Shown piece by piece: positions 1 through 44,164 of a DNA stretch of 64,000 bases. Location of the stretch: positions 37,162,879 through 37,226,878 of the forward strand of contig NC_084596.1 of assembly GCF_033807715.1 (NCBI RefSeq). Reading direction: 5' to 3'. The DNA is from Cololabis saira. Its lineage: Eukaryota; Chordata; Actinopteri; Beloniformes; Belonidae. The first letter of the stretch is position 1. Every line of letters starts with the position of its first letter. The position numbers were made by a program, and so were the translations under genes. A model generated the notes under the pieces. That model was given only the letters and a program-made list of their open reading frames with translations. It was not told where the DNA came from and did no database searches.

Positions 1-3000
1 TGAGAGCTGTGTTGACTTGCTTCTTATGAGTAAACATATTTAGTTGTAGCGGAGTGTATTAACCCCAGTGGACAAAAGGGTTTTGCCATGTTCATAGTGC
101 TGCTGTTCAAAACTGCATTCCACCATGATCTTTTGAGTGTGATGGGGTTAATAACTAAAGCTTTTTACTAAAAACAGTAGATAGAGTAGATATAGAGTGA
201 AATGTTCCCTGTACACTGCTGTGGAAAACTTTTGTTGTAAAAATAGTTTCCGCAAAGGTTCCATGTTCATAATGGTTCATGCAAGGAAATGAGTGCAGAC
301 GCAAACGCTCAGAAATGCGTAAAATAAAGGGGCCAAAAAAATAATATCAAGGAAACATCAGGAAGAGATCTAGAGAACAAAGAGACGCGTTGCGAAGCTG
401 CAGAGGAGACAAATATGACAGGGGCAGGAATCCAAGCACACTGCAAATGAGAGATGGGAAATGGCATCAGAGACAAAGAGAGATGGCCAACATTTTCATT
501 TCCTCTCCCTCCATATAACAACCTCCTGCTGCCACTCATGATGTAAGGCTGAGGCAATTAACCCCCTTCATCTGTCTCACACTCATGACTGCATGTGTGT
601 GTGACTGTTTGTGAGTGTGTTTCTGATCAAAGATAAATCGCACTACTTAACACCTCAGGGAGATGATGTCATACTTTGCACAGTGAAAAAGTGATGCTGG
701 CAAACAGCTGATGTTACTCAAACAAGAGAGAGAAAAGATCCTCTGTGTTGCAGCTGCGGCATCTCTTCATGCATTACACTTTGACTGATTATTTATTATT
801 AGCTACCAAATGAGTGGACTAGTAAGTTCTGTGTCTAAAAATAATGCATTCATCCCAGTCAGAGGTATAATATGTTCTTTTCATGGGAAATGGTTAATTT
901 CATATATGTCTTAATATTATTTTAGATGATTTACTCAAGGGAGCCTTAACGTCAAAAAGAAAACTGCGAGAAAAATAAGTTCGAGCTCACGTAGTTACAG
1001 AAAATAAATTGCATAATCTTATTCATTGCATGCAAACATAATTTTTCATGTAAAAGCAGCAAAGTAACATTCATATGCATGTTTACAGGATATTTGTCTG
1101 AACAGTATATTAAGTTTAAATGTATTAAAAAGTAAAGCAACATGACATCAAATGTATTATTCCATGAATTCAGTAAGATTTTTCAGGATGTGATTGATTA
1201 TTTTCATCGGAGAATGCAGCCTCGGTGTTGTAGAGGATTAAACGTTAACTGTAGTATTGCACAGGGCGCTTTAAGGACACATCGATCATACCGTATGAAA
1301 AATAACTTGTAAAGCCACATGTTTAATCAGTTTGTTGGTGGTACTCCATGAAAAACTGTATGAAAAATTGGAGCTGCCTGATGTCCAATGGGGGAAAGGT
1401 TTTGATTTTTGTTTTCTTTTTGTTTTCAAATTCACTTAGCTGACATCATGATATAATAACAGCAAGTGCAATCATAAAATGAAATGAGGCCAATACAGAA
1501 GTTCTTTAAACCTGCAATTTGTCTAATACCAGCAGGGGGGTTCTCTGATTGGATAGATGTGCTAAACTCTATGAGATGAAGGCAGCAGCAACCTCACACT
1601 TGATTTATTACTTGTGGTGGCAAAAATTGTTGTTCGTTCAATAAAGTGTTCAAAAAAGAACGTCGGGACACAATCAGCTGTCTTTCTGGAGTTTTAATAA
1701 AAGAGAACATTCATGAATGGAGGCCACACAGTGCAGTCTGATCAGACGAGCAATCAGCCTGTAATGACCTGAAGATGTTTAGAGACACCCTATCTTATAG
1801 TTAACAATGAGACAAAATATGGCCCCTGATGCTCAACCTGGCTCCACTGCCTGATAGTGAGAAATTCCACAGGCACTGTGTCAGAGAGCTTGACCTCAAG
1901 CAGCATAGCAACTTGAAAAACAGGATTTGTCCTTTATTCTTAAAGCAACAAAATGTATGTTATACTAAAATTTCCCATTACATACTTCAGTATACATTTC
2001 CCTCAAGTTTATGGCTTCAGTTGTAATTTTTACATTTACTTCAATATGGTAAAATGTTAATTTTGTAAATTATGAAGCCATTTACTCCAAAGTAGATGGT
2101 AAGTGTAAAGTGTGCTCCAGAGCAGTTGTATAATGTGTAGTTTCCAGTCAGTGTAGTTTCACAGTCATGTGTAGCTTTTTAACATTTTTACAGTCCTTTC
2201 ACTTTTCTACTGTGCTTGCAAATGATACGAATCAGGTGTTTAGAAATGATACTTAAAAAAATACATGGTGCAGAGTTGCTCGTTTTACTATAAATGTTTG
2301 AAGGTTAATGTAATACCGGATGGGCTTTGCCCTACATAAAAAGCCTGCAAGGCATGTGTGCTCAAGATCTGAAACACTGTGATTTTTGAGATTTGGGAAA
2401 CTGTTTTATACTTTTTTGTCCGGTGATACTTGATGTAGAACGTATCCATATCTTGGATGCAGAACTCCACTCAGTTTGTCAGATCAGAACACTGCATATT
2501 TCGTTCCATCCTTCGAGCTGGTCCCCAAGAAGCACAAACTGGCACAAAGGCTGCAGTATCAGTTTTATCCAGGGATAACTGAGATGGCAGAGTACAGAGA
2601 GCTGCATAAACAAGTTCAAAGGAACTCAAGCTTGCCAAACGCAGCCACAAAGACAAAGTAGCTCTGTACCAGCAACATGCATCCTGCAGGATAGGAATTC
2701 ATTCCACGAAGTGTCTGTTTTCAAATGTGCTCAGCCACACATTTTAGAAGAAAGGTATTAAAAAGAAGAAGCACATATATTATTGAGCCCAGTCTGAAAC
2801 ATCACAATGTGTAAAGGTCAATGATGTCTCATCACATGGGACTGGGGATGCGTACCTGTTGATGTTTAGCCTGACTATGAAAATTAATCTACTAGCCAGC
2901 ACCATTCGAGTCACTCAGAAGGTTTTTCTTGATTTGGATGATTCGAAACTGTTACAAAAGCTGCAGACTAACAAAAGTTATATCAAAACGGATGTTTAAA

Positions 3001-6000
3001 CTTCTCTGAAAAGTTTGCCACAGTTCAAGGACAGTTCAACTGCTGATGCTCAGGTTGCTGCTGTCTGCCACGGCCGCACAGTTTTCACACATACTACACT
3101 TTAAATGTTCCTAGTCTTAAAGGGCTGCCTGTCCCCGTCTAGGAACACAGATTACACACAAAGTCAAGTAAAAGTGAATTGTAAGGACATATGCGGAAAC
3201 TCAGAATTTATGCTATTTAGACTTATCGAACCATCCTCCCAATTTTTCTCTCTGCGTGAATTATGAGGACATGACCCGTGTCCTCATAACTGAAAATGTC
3301 CATTAGTGTTGTCTGTTTGCCTGAAAAATGTCCCCATGAACCATTTATCAAAACAAACACACACACACACAAACACAAACACACACACACTACACTTGTC
3401 TCTACAAATGTTTCTAGGTTTAAAAGGGCTAGCCATGATTCATCCTACTTTTGTGTAATTATATGGCCCAACATGTGCCTTTGCAGTTGTAATTTGAATT
3501 AAATCATTGTTGTTTTTTTCTTTCAAACAATCAGAATCGTGGGAAAAATGCTATATATCCCCGAGGGTCACTTAGGTGGGCAAAGAACGAGCAAGTATAT
3601 TACAAACAGCAAGTCAGATAGCATCCAAAAATGACGTGATATTGTACGTGAGGACATGGTAAGAATGTTATGAGGACGTTGTTGGTGGTTTCTGTCCTGT
3701 AGGGTGATGGAGCGATACCAGCAGCGTGTGGAGAAAGATAAAACACTTTCAATGAATATGGAATAAAATGTCAGTAAGATGTTCTCGCTGACAGAAAAGG
3801 AGTTGAGTTTCCGGAGTAGCTACATCCTCTGGTGGCACTTTGTCAGCATCCCCTCAGTGCTGCAGGAGAACCTCCGTCGGTTGTCAAGGAGAGTATCCAG
3901 GTATTTGTAGTCTTCTTGAGTCTCCACCAGTGAAGCTTGGATCATGGGCGTGACAGCTGATGCCTCTTTCCTTCAGCTGCTGGAGAAAGGTCGCCAACAT
4001 CTCCGGAGTTTTGCTAAAATAACTGATGGCAGGAAACCACGATAGAGAAAAAGAGAAATTACTGTTAGTTGTGCTTAAAGTAAGCAAACTAATCGGTTGC
4101 CTCAATGTTTAAAGTTTAAGGTGAATTATTTTTATTTTAGGATCATTTGAGTTATTGTTGAAGTGCTAAAAGAGGAAATAAATAATAATTATCCATCTAT
4201 CTATCCATTTTCTATACCCGTATACAGGGTGAAAGGGGTAATAATTATTATAAGGATAATAACTACACCTATAACTGCTGAATTCCTTCAATCTGTTCTA
4301 AGTGAAATTAATGAATATCACAGATTGTATGTACTGAAGATATTTGAGCTTACTAAAGCAGAAATATGGGTTATCTCACTTATCAATAACTCGTAGCGTT
4401 CGAGTTGGTTAGATGAGTACTTTAATTTACACATGAAGTACATGAAGCAAAAGCCATATTTTATGATAATCTAAATGTTTTGTGTTTATGAACGCACCAT
4501 CACAATGTATTCACAAAAATATAGCGTGTACCATTTAAGAATTACAGACATTTTAAGTTAATTTCACCCCTTTTCAGCGGCTCAAAAGTATTTGGAGAAT
4601 TCACTGAAAAGAACTAAATTGAACAGATATGGTCCATTTCCTCGATATTTCAACACAAAAGAAGTGAATGGAATGTCTGGAGTTGATATCAGGTATGAGG
4701 TTGGGATTTGGCAGCTCTTTGACTGGAGTTACTCATATGAAGTCCAAGGAGAACTTAAAGGTAGTGAAAGAGGCCATCATGGATGATAAAATAACTTAAA
4801 GCTATAAGAGAGAAAATAGAAAGCCTGAAATACAGCAAACTGAACAGTCTGGAACCTTCTTAGAAAGAAAGAAAGCACGGGTGAACTCAAGGAATCAAAA
4901 GGCCACAGAAGACAAAACCTTGGTGCTGATGAAAACTCAACCACAGCATCAGCAGAAATTTAAAAGATACTTCAGAGAAGGTTGGTGAATTATTTAAATC
5001 AAACGAGATGCCCTTCATGAATGTAAAAACAGAGGATTTACAACAAGGTGTAGACCACAGAAAACATTCAAGAACAGGAAAACCCCAGTAGACTTTGGCA
5101 GAAAACATCTCCAAAGGCCTCCGTTCTGGACTGCATGATAGATGATGGGAAGAGAAAAAAGTATGGAGAAGAGGAAACAGTTCAAGGAAACAGTTTATGA
5201 CCAAAAGCAAAGTCAGAGGCAGAGTTATGGTACAGGCATGCATGATAGTGAGCAAGATGCATGATGAACTTTGAGCTGTACAGGACTTTACTCTGTTCAC
5301 ATTCAGCATGTGGATAATCTGCACCGTAAACATACTATGAAAACAACTCAAGACTTTTTCATGGCAAATAAATGGAATTTTGTTCAACAGCCAAATAAAT
5401 CAACTGAACACAATGTTTTTCAGCTATTGATGACTAAACCCATAAAACTTAAGACAGAAAGGTTTAGCAGTAACAAGCTACAACTGAGGGTAGCTGCATT
5501 AAAGGTCTGGCAGCGCGTGCACCTCCAGGAATGTAACCCAGAAATTGGTGATGTCCAGACTCCAGGCATTTAATGACTGTATAGGGTTTTTAAATTAGGC
5601 TCATATTTACAATTATGTCACTTTTTGTTATTACTTTTGCGCCTCTGAAAATGGTCGTATGTTATATGTATGTGACTCGATGAATCACAGAGACATTGCG
5701 AGGTGCTTTGTCCTCCTCCTTTGACCTCCACAAGGTTAAAAGGATACTACATATCAGAGCGCAGCATTTACAGATCTGAGGATAGGACGCTTTACCATCA
5801 CAGAAGCTGTAATTACCACTGAAGAGAGGAGGAATAGATAAGTGCAGACGTGACTGGGGGGACACTCTCAAATGTGTAAACACGTAATTACATGAATGCA
5901 TAGATTAGGATACAGACACTTCGTGAGATGGAGGTCAACAAGAAATATGATGTGTCCCATTGCTGTTTAGGGTTATTGTGTGCACGAGTATGCATTTCAA

Positions 6001-7488
6001 CAGCAAAATGTGCTGGTTTTCACATACCTTCTTCGTCCTATTCGTCAGGCTGGTGTGTGTGTGTGTGAGAGAAAGAGTGAGAGGTATCCTCTAGAGATGA
6101 TGGACCTGTGTCTGCTCAAGTGTGTGTTTTTGTGTGTACAGACTGGCAAAAGGAGTGGACGGTAATTGGTAGGCAGCAGAAAACTCGCTCCATTTTCTTG
6201 GTTGGCTGGTCATTGGATGTTGAATTCAGGGGAGAATTACAGTTAAGAACAGAAAAGAGAGAAAGTGCAAGGGAGCAGTTGAATTTTGTGTAAGTGATTT
6301 ACCGCAGTCGCTCGTTTGGTACTTTTCCGTTTTCAATTAATTATGACATCACAGCTGTGATCTAGATTGGAAAATTCAACATTTTACTTTGCTGCAGCAC
6401 GAAGGCATTTAAAATACGTCTCCTCTGAGATACACAATGCTCTTTGGGTATTGGGTGTAGTATCTGTGCATGTTGCTGCCATTCAATAAAAATAAGCCCA
6501 AAACAATTACCCTCGCTGCACAAAGAGTTTTATTAAGTTACTTTAATTTGCAAAACGTACACATCCACAGACTGGTCAACCGTAACTGTGCAGTGCCAAT
6601 ACATTGCTGCTGCTCAGCTACAGAGACTAAGGCTTTATTATGAATTTAGTGTTCGGCCGGACAAATCAATTTGAACAAATGTAGGCTTTATTTGTTAGAA
6701 ATCCACACCTTTCAGAGGGGTGATTAGCTCCTGATATTCCTAGAATAAATCATGAAGTTGAACATAGAGGACAGCAGACTGTTAGGATTAAAATAAGCTC
6801 TAATGGGATGGATTTTGATGAAAACAAATGAGGCGTGTAGTAGGTTGAAAACATAACTTTCTGTTATGTTGAAGCTGAGGCTTCATGTGAAGAACCCTCC
6901 TGTGATACGCATTAATACAAACTAACCCTGAACCTTGTCAAAATGTTATCTTTAGGGTGCTAATGTCCCTTTTCATTGTATTTTCCAGCCCTACTTTTCA
7001 TACTTTGACGCTGGTGTTTTTCACTATAAAGTGGTTGTTATGGATGCTTCTCCATAGCTCCTGTAAGTTGTAAACACAGAGGTTAAATATTTTATTTGGA
7101 CATGCAGCAGAGAAACCAGACTCATTTTAGCCCTGTTTTTATTGCGGTGTAACTGAAATGCTTCAGTGTGAGTGCCAGCATGAGTAACTTTTATCCTCAG
7201 CTCTGTAGAAACCTGTCAGTGTTTCAACCCAGGACTAAAGCAGCTACCTGCTTTGATTCTGATACTTCAAAAATGAGTGGTAAACGGGCCCATGACAGAG
7301 GTTTTGAGAACATGTCTTATTTCCCAGGCTGCTTTGAGACACTAGTTTGACTGCCAGAGTCACAGTGACATATCTGTGAATCTGCTCATTGAAACCCACT
7401 AAATATTTCAGTGGTTCCTGGAATTGTGTTTGAGTTTTTCTTTCTCCGTGTCATCTAACTTTGTTTTTTTTTAACCTCCTGTGTTCAG
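1..7488 (+). other. Intron of ctnnd2 upstream of the first visible exon
   Basis: No exon with homology to the upstream armadillo repeats could be recognised here. The stretch holds a short imperfect (AC)n near 3355-3390, a teleost 'TCTATCCATTTTCTATACCC' repeat fragment near 4197-4230, and a decayed transposon-like block at about 4790-5660. The rest looks like unique AT-rich intron. Confidence 0.7.
4790..5660 (+). mobile_element. Decayed DNA-transposon-like repeat
   Basis: The tail (GTAGCTGCATTAAAGGTCTG, then TTTTGCGCCTCTGAAAATGG) resembles the 3' part of a dispersed teleost repeat that I recognise but cannot assign to a family. The 166-residue minus-strand ORF at 4887-5387 is an accident of this block. 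Termini and target duplications are not visible. Confidence 0.3.
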
Positions 7489-38030
<30,542 letters not shown>

Positions 38031-40600
38031 GAGAAGACGAGGGTGGAGGGGGAGGAGAGGAGGACAGGAGGAGGAGGAGGACGGGGTGAATGATGGATAC
38101 TGAACACTGATACAGAGTGGGGACTGGGATAGTTTTAAAAGTGGAGCGAAAGCTGAGAGGACAGTCTCTCCTTCCTCATCCTCCGCTGTACTTCCTGAGT
38201 AGCATTATAGATAACAGGACGAAGGACAGGGAGGATGGAGCACAAGAACGGAGAGATAAGGAGAGGAGGATTCACTTCCTTCCAGGACATCTGAAGGGGG
38301 CGGGGCGGGGAACAAAAGAGGACCAGAAGCAAACCAGAGTGGCCACGCATGTGCATGCACAACCACCGACCGAACTGACGGACACATTTTCTTTCTAGGT
38401 TAAGTTCATGATAAAAACAACCCCCCGGGCCCCTGAAGGCGTTTGGATAGAGAACGTGAAAGAGACGGCGATGTCGAGAGCGTGAATGGGATGGAGATGC
38501 ATGAAGGCATATATTGGTTCAAGAGCTGGGATTAAAAAGGACTACAAAGAGAAAAGTGGATCAGTGGACTCTGCTGGGAGGTTTTTGCAGACGTCAGCGA
38601 AAGACGCCAGAGAAACGTGTGTGAAACCTGTAAATATGCGGTAGAGCGTCATGGCTTGTAGTAATGTAAAGCACAAGAAGCAGAGCTGTAGGGCATGTAG
38701 GACTTCTTTCACACAAACTTTGGTGTTTCTCCACGGCTTCAGCAAGACGTTTCCTCCTCCCTGAGCAAAGAAGAGCCTCTGAACTTTTGGTTACTGGTTA
38801 CATTTTTTAAGTTGTTGTCGTTGTTGTATCTCTTTCTTTTTGTTGTGTTTCTACTTTTTTAATTCTTGTTGTATAATATTTGATGTACACTGTACATATA
38901 AGGAGATGTATTGTGTACTGTACATTACACTATTTTTTTGTGTCATGTGTCAACCTCACCTCCTTCACTAACTACCCCATTGAAAACACACACATGCACA
39001 AAATAACTGCACTCAGATTTTCTAAACTTGTCATGGATGTTGATGTGCTACCAATGTGAAACACTGGACATGAAGTGCTGGGTCACGGTGCTCCTTACAC
39101 TGCCCTACTCTGAGGAGATGCCCTGAAAGCTGAAGAAATGCTCAAATAGATGAGCAGCTTCTTCTGCTCTGCCTTTTTTTTTGTTTTTTTCTTTCCTTCT
39201 TTTCTCCAAGGCTGGCTTTAGTAAAGCAAAGCCTATATTTTCACAATAACTTCACAAATTCTCTCTATTAGTTCCCGCAAGCCCTCCCTTCCGGATGACA
39301 TATGTCTCATTGTGTACATAACCGTGCCAAACAAGCGTTACTCCCCCTCGGCTGAAGAGGGGACGTCAAGTTTGCATTAAAAGGGTCCAAGTTCAGCTGA
39401 AGGTTTTTCTGCTGAACATTCTCAGTTCTAACGATACCAGTTTGTAAATGCTTTGTTTTTTCTAAACTGTGTTTTACTGAGATGAGAATATCTCACCGCA
39501 CCAACACGAGGGAGAAAATTATCCTAAAAAAGAATAACCTATGAAGAAAAATTGAAAAGAAGCCCCATAGAGGGACAATGGGACTGGACGGAGCTTCAAT
39601 TCCTCTCACGTTGTCCAAAATTAGTTGATTTCTGTGTTGTAAAATAGTCAATGTTTGAAGTACAAAAAAAAACAAAAAAAAACTTTTCTGAGAGTTGGGT
39701 GGCAATTCTAACTTCATGGTAGACAAATCTGTTAATAGAGTAAGGATATATATTATATAAATATAAATATATATACTTTTTATGTACAGATGTGGATGTC
39801 ACTTACAGCAGCAACATTACGGGAAAAGACTTGTGGGGGGAAAAAAAACAGCTACATGTAGTAATTTTGTTTACATCTTAATTTCTGGTTAACACACTAA
39901 ATTGTCAAATTTGTGTAGTAATGTTGTTGCTATGTGGAGTAGAGTAGACCAGGGCCCAGGGATCCATGTTGTCACTGAAGCTACATCCATGAGAAGTGTT
40001 TCTAACAAGTCTGTATTTTATCAGTGCACTAAATAATTGCACCCCCTCTGCTGCATTGATTACAAAACTATGGATTTTTCTAGGTATTGTCTTTTTTTTA
40101 ATTTCCTACCAACACACACAAACATACACACCATCCTTCTGAAGAAAATCAGCATCCATGAATGCATGAGTATTTTGTCATCAGATAGGAGTAAAGACGT
40201 GACAACAGACCCTGGCTCTCCCTACCCTCTGCTGTTTAGAAGTCCTAGAGGTTCTCATCCAATGCTTTAAAAGTGACTCATAATGCTACTGTTCCCCACA
40301 AAAACACACACTGGATGAAAAGCAGATGTACTGTATTTGTTAGTAAGCATCTAAAAACTGACGTTATGTATGTCTTTGTGATCCTTAGGCAGAAAAACCT
40401 GACTATAACACCTGTATGGAGATATAACGTCAGTGACCTTTTTGTTGCTAGACCAAATGTGTTTGAAAAAGAGAATTGTGAAACTTTCTATTGCCTCAAA
40501 CAGATTGCAACTGCTCCAAAAAATATATATATATAAAAAAAAACATCAAAGAGCCTCTGATTTCTTTAAGTATTTCTAAGATCCTTGCAACGTTTTTTTA
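38031..40600 (+). other. ctnnd2 3' untranslated region and downstream flank (end not fixed)
   Basis: No coding signal follows the stop. The first kilobase is purine-rich, and there are two matches to the Pumilio element UGUANAUA at 38629-38636 and 38891-38898. The first AATAAA I find lies at about 40935, inside the foldback MITE; an ATTAAA occurs near 39377. The true cleavage site cannot be set from sequence alone. Confidence 0.5.
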
Positions 40601-40616
40601 CTGAGTTTGAAATATA

Positions 40617-40978
40617 CAGGACTGTCTCAGAAAATTAGAATATTGTGATAAAGTTCTTTGTTTTCTGTAATGCAATTAAAAAAACTAATGTCATACATTC
40701 TGGATTCATTACAAATCAACTGAAATATTGCAAGCCTTTTATTTTAATATTGCTGATTATGGTTTACAGTTTAAGATTAAGATTCCCAGAATATTCTATT
40801 TTTTTTAGATAGGATATTTGAGTTTTCTTAAGCTGTAAACCATGATCAGCAATATTAAAATAATAAAAGGCTTGCAATATTTCAGTTGATTTGTAATGAA
40901 TCCAGAATGTATGACATTTTTGCATTACAGAAAATAAAGAACTTTATCACAATATTAATATTTTCTGAGACAGTCCTG
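40617..40978. mobile_element. Foldback MITE, copy B
   Basis: Ends CAGGACTGTCTCAGAAAATT and the inverse lie between TA dinucleotides (40615-40616 and 40979-40980). Most of the 362 bases is one long inverted repeat with a central loop of roughly 80 bases. TA flanks suggest a Tc1/mariner-derived MITE. Confidence 0.92.
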
Positions 40979-41267
40979 TATTTTGGTTTGAACACATTCA
41001 ACTTGCAGGTTCCTCCACGTCTCTCTCTGCTGTGCTTCAGCTCCGCCTGTAGAGGAGGCTGTTGTGAATCAAAGTCTAGTAGCCATAGCTGCTGTAGACA
41101 GTGTCTTGACTCCTCCTTCCTCTCACTGGTTATTTTTCACTCAGGAACAGCAGGCGCACTCAGTACAAAATGCATTAGATGGATCAGAGGATCAAACGTG
41201 TTCATATCGTGTTACAGAGAGGAGATAGTAACAGTTTACAGACACATGAACATGTAATTGTGCCTCC

Positions 41268-43030
41268 ATTCATCCATCTCTTAAGTACCACTTATCTGAG
41301 GTAATGTTGCCTAAGCAGGAAGGCTCAGGCTCTTCCCAAACGTGGTCTCTTGTATTTTTGGGGGAATACTGCAAGCTGAAAGACATCATCTCTCCAGCAT
41401 GTCCCGGGTCTTCCATGGGTCTCCTCCAGTTGGACATGTCTGATTTCCCGCCCTGTCTCTAAGGGAGGGTTTAGCCAGCCTGCCAAGAAAACTCTTTGTA
41501 GCCTTGTGACTACAAGTGAGGGTGAGAATATAGATTGATCGGTAATTAGAGTCTTCCCTTTTGGCTCAGCTGTCTGTTTACCACAACAGACCAGTGCACG
41601 GTTCACATTACTGTAGAAGCGGCACCAGTCTGTCAATTCCCCACTTTATTCTTCCCTGACTTGTGAACAAGACCCCAAAATACCGAAACTACTCCACTTG
41701 AGGATTTGGCTCACTCCCAACCTAATCTAAGTGCGAACCATGGTCTCAGATTTAGAGATAGTGATTCTCATCCCCTGCTACTTCACACCTGGCTGTAATT
41801 GGCTCCAGAGAGACCTGCAGATCTTGGCTTGATAATCCTGGAGGGACCACATCACCTGTAAAATGCAGGGAGAAATTCTTGAGACCATCAAACCAGACAT
41901 CCTCACCCCTCGGCTATGCCTAAAAATACTGTCATTAAAAGTCATGAACAGAGTTTGTGACAAGAGGCAGCTTTGATGGATTTCAACTCCCACCTGAAAC
42001 AAATCACTGGCAATGCATACCAAAGTCGTACTCCATTTGTACAGGGATTGAATGGTCTGGAGACATTTCTCCACATTTCAGGCACCCAACAGACACCCAA
42101 AGCATCTATCCATTTTCTATACCCACTTTATCCTTTGCAGGATCACGGGGGTCTGCTGGAGCCTATCCCAGCTCATCAAAGACGAGAGGCAGGGGTTCAC
42201 CCTGGACAGGTCACCGGTCCATCGCAGGGCCACATATAGAGACCGACAACCAGACATTCTCACACTAACACCTACGGGCAATTTAGAATCATCAATTAAC
42301 CTAGCATGCATGTTTTTGGACTGTGGTAGGAAGCCGGAGTACCCGGAGGAAACCCACGCAAGCACGGGGAGAACATGCAAACTCCACACTGAAAGACCCT
42401 GCCGGACCAGGGAGTCAAACCGGGGACCTTCTCGCTGTGAGGCAACAATGCTAACCACCAAGCCACCGTGCACACTTCACAAAATACCCCGAGGGACACA
42501 GTCAAACACCTACTCAAAATCCAACAAACACATGCAGCCTGGTGGGTCAGAATCCTATACTCCCTTCAGAACCCAGCCAGGGCAGAACCAAATTGTTCCA
42601 CCTGAATCCGATGGTTAACTAAACCCTCCAGCACCCTTGCATAGGCCTCACTGTGTTGGCCTAACAGTCAATTCCCTTGTAATTGAAACACATCAGCTCC
42701 ACTTCTTTTAATGGGGAACCACAACCCCTGATTCCTAGATGGTGTTGCAGCGAAGTGTCAACCAAGACAGCCATAGGACATTCAGAGCATTGAACCTCAT
42801 GGGAACCTGTATCCCTATTTCAACCACCTTGGTAACCACAGGTCTGTTTATAGGTGTTCTCACCTCAGAGTCCACAGACACAGCTTCCTTTGTCGAAGAC
42901 GAGTTGGTGGGATTTGGAAGATCCTTGAAGTATTCCTTCCACCTCTGGATGACATCCCAGTCCAGCTCAATGGCTCCTCACTCTCACTATAGTGTTGGTC
43001 AAACACAGCTTTCCCAACCTGATGGTTTGC
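41268..43030 (-). mobile_element. Decayed LINE, RT region, split by another repeat
   Basis: On the minus strand the two parts 41268-42094 and about 42478-43030 line up with consecutive parts of the same LINE family as 21525-22221, extending further into the RT domain. Recognisable phrases are GTGAACAAGACCCCAAAATA, CCGAGGGACACAGTCAAACA and GTGTCAACCAAGACAGCC. Reading frames are heavily broken. The intervening dispersed repeat was inserted later. Confidence 0.75.
42101..42476 (+). repeat. Common teleost dispersed repeat (TCTATACCC...CACCGTGC)
   Basis: The order ATCCATTTTCTATACCC, GGAGCCTATCCCAGCTCATC, CACCCTGGACAGGTCACC, CAATTTAGAATCATCAATTA, GCATGTTTTTGGACTGTGG, AACATGCAAACTCCACACTG and GCTAACCACCAAGCCACCGT is that of a very abundant fish repeat. 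It interrupts the LINE at 41268-43030. A diverged second copy is at 45683-47690. Confidence 0.85.
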
Positions 43031-43089
43031 TAGAATCTTGTCGGGGGAAATCAAAAGTCGTGAATATGTCATTATTTGTGTTAAAGTAA

Positions 43090-44160
43090 CTTCATTATAC
43101 ATATGGCAGAATGAAAAAGCAACCCATTATCCCAGCTACTGTACAGGCGAGGGGCAGGGGTCACAGAAAGAAATGTCTCCAACAATATCTGGAATTTATG
43201 ACACGAAAATCTGAATCTGTGTGAAGGCAGGCTGCTACTCTGAAATAGTGTGCTCAATTTAACCAAGCAAAATTGTAAAGGAGCTTGGGAAATATCAGCT
43301 GTACAACAATGACAGAGTTTGATTATGTCGCTGTGAAAATGACTAACTGCTTTGACTGGAGAATGAACTGCTGTATTCACACATGAGCTCACATCTTTCA
43401 TTTGTAAGACTTATGAGGGAGCTGGCTGGGTAAAATACAGTTTAGAGCTTCAGTACTGGTGCAAACAAGGTTTACAGTGGAGGAACTTCAAAATGTTGTA
43501 AATGGGAAACAGTGTAAAGAAAATACTGAGGGAAGATGTGCTGCATTGGTCCTGTAATGGTTCAAAAGTTTAAGCAGGGCTTTTACTGGCTGATCACCCG
43601 GTGGATCAAATTGAAACACTTTCCATTAAGTACTTACAACTGCAATTCATTAGCAATGTCTGATTTTCATCAGTTCATTTTCAGTAAGTCATTATTCAAT
43701 ATTACTTCTGTCAGTTTCATATTATTTCGGTGACCCTCGTGGGTTTTTCTGTCTTTAATGGATGTCTCCCGACAAATCTGTCTACCTGTGTGTTTCATAA
43801 AATGTAAAGAACTGTCATTCATCTGCGCAGTAACACATCAGTAGCTATATTCTCCTACTGGTGTGTGGAAAAACACATTATGAAGCTTGTAATAATAGAA
43901 AATGTGCAGGCCTCAGCTCCCACAAAAATAATTAAAACATTTTAAAGTAAAGGGATTAGTTCATCCTCTGCAAAGTGCAGGTCAATAAAAAAGTCAAAAG
44001 GATTAGAAAATTGAAGGTGAAACAAATCTTAAACTTTGCCATAAAAGTGGCTTCAGCTATTAAAAGTAAAATAAAGAGTAGGAACAAGTGTGTACAGATA
44101 GGGAAGCTAACGTTAGCCCACAGTCCATCACATTAACAGTCGCAATGACTTTAAAAACAA
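43090..44160. other. Intergenic, nothing recognised
   Basis: AT-rich sequence without splice-bounded coding signals or a repeat I can name. Open frames here are short and lack codon-like composition. Confidence 0.5.
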
Positions 44161-44164
44161 TAAC

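Noticed and set aside
4887..5387. 166-codon minus-strand frame
   Set aside because: It lies in a decayed repeat, is rich in Cys/Phe/Ser as expected of antisense A-rich DNA, and has no domain.
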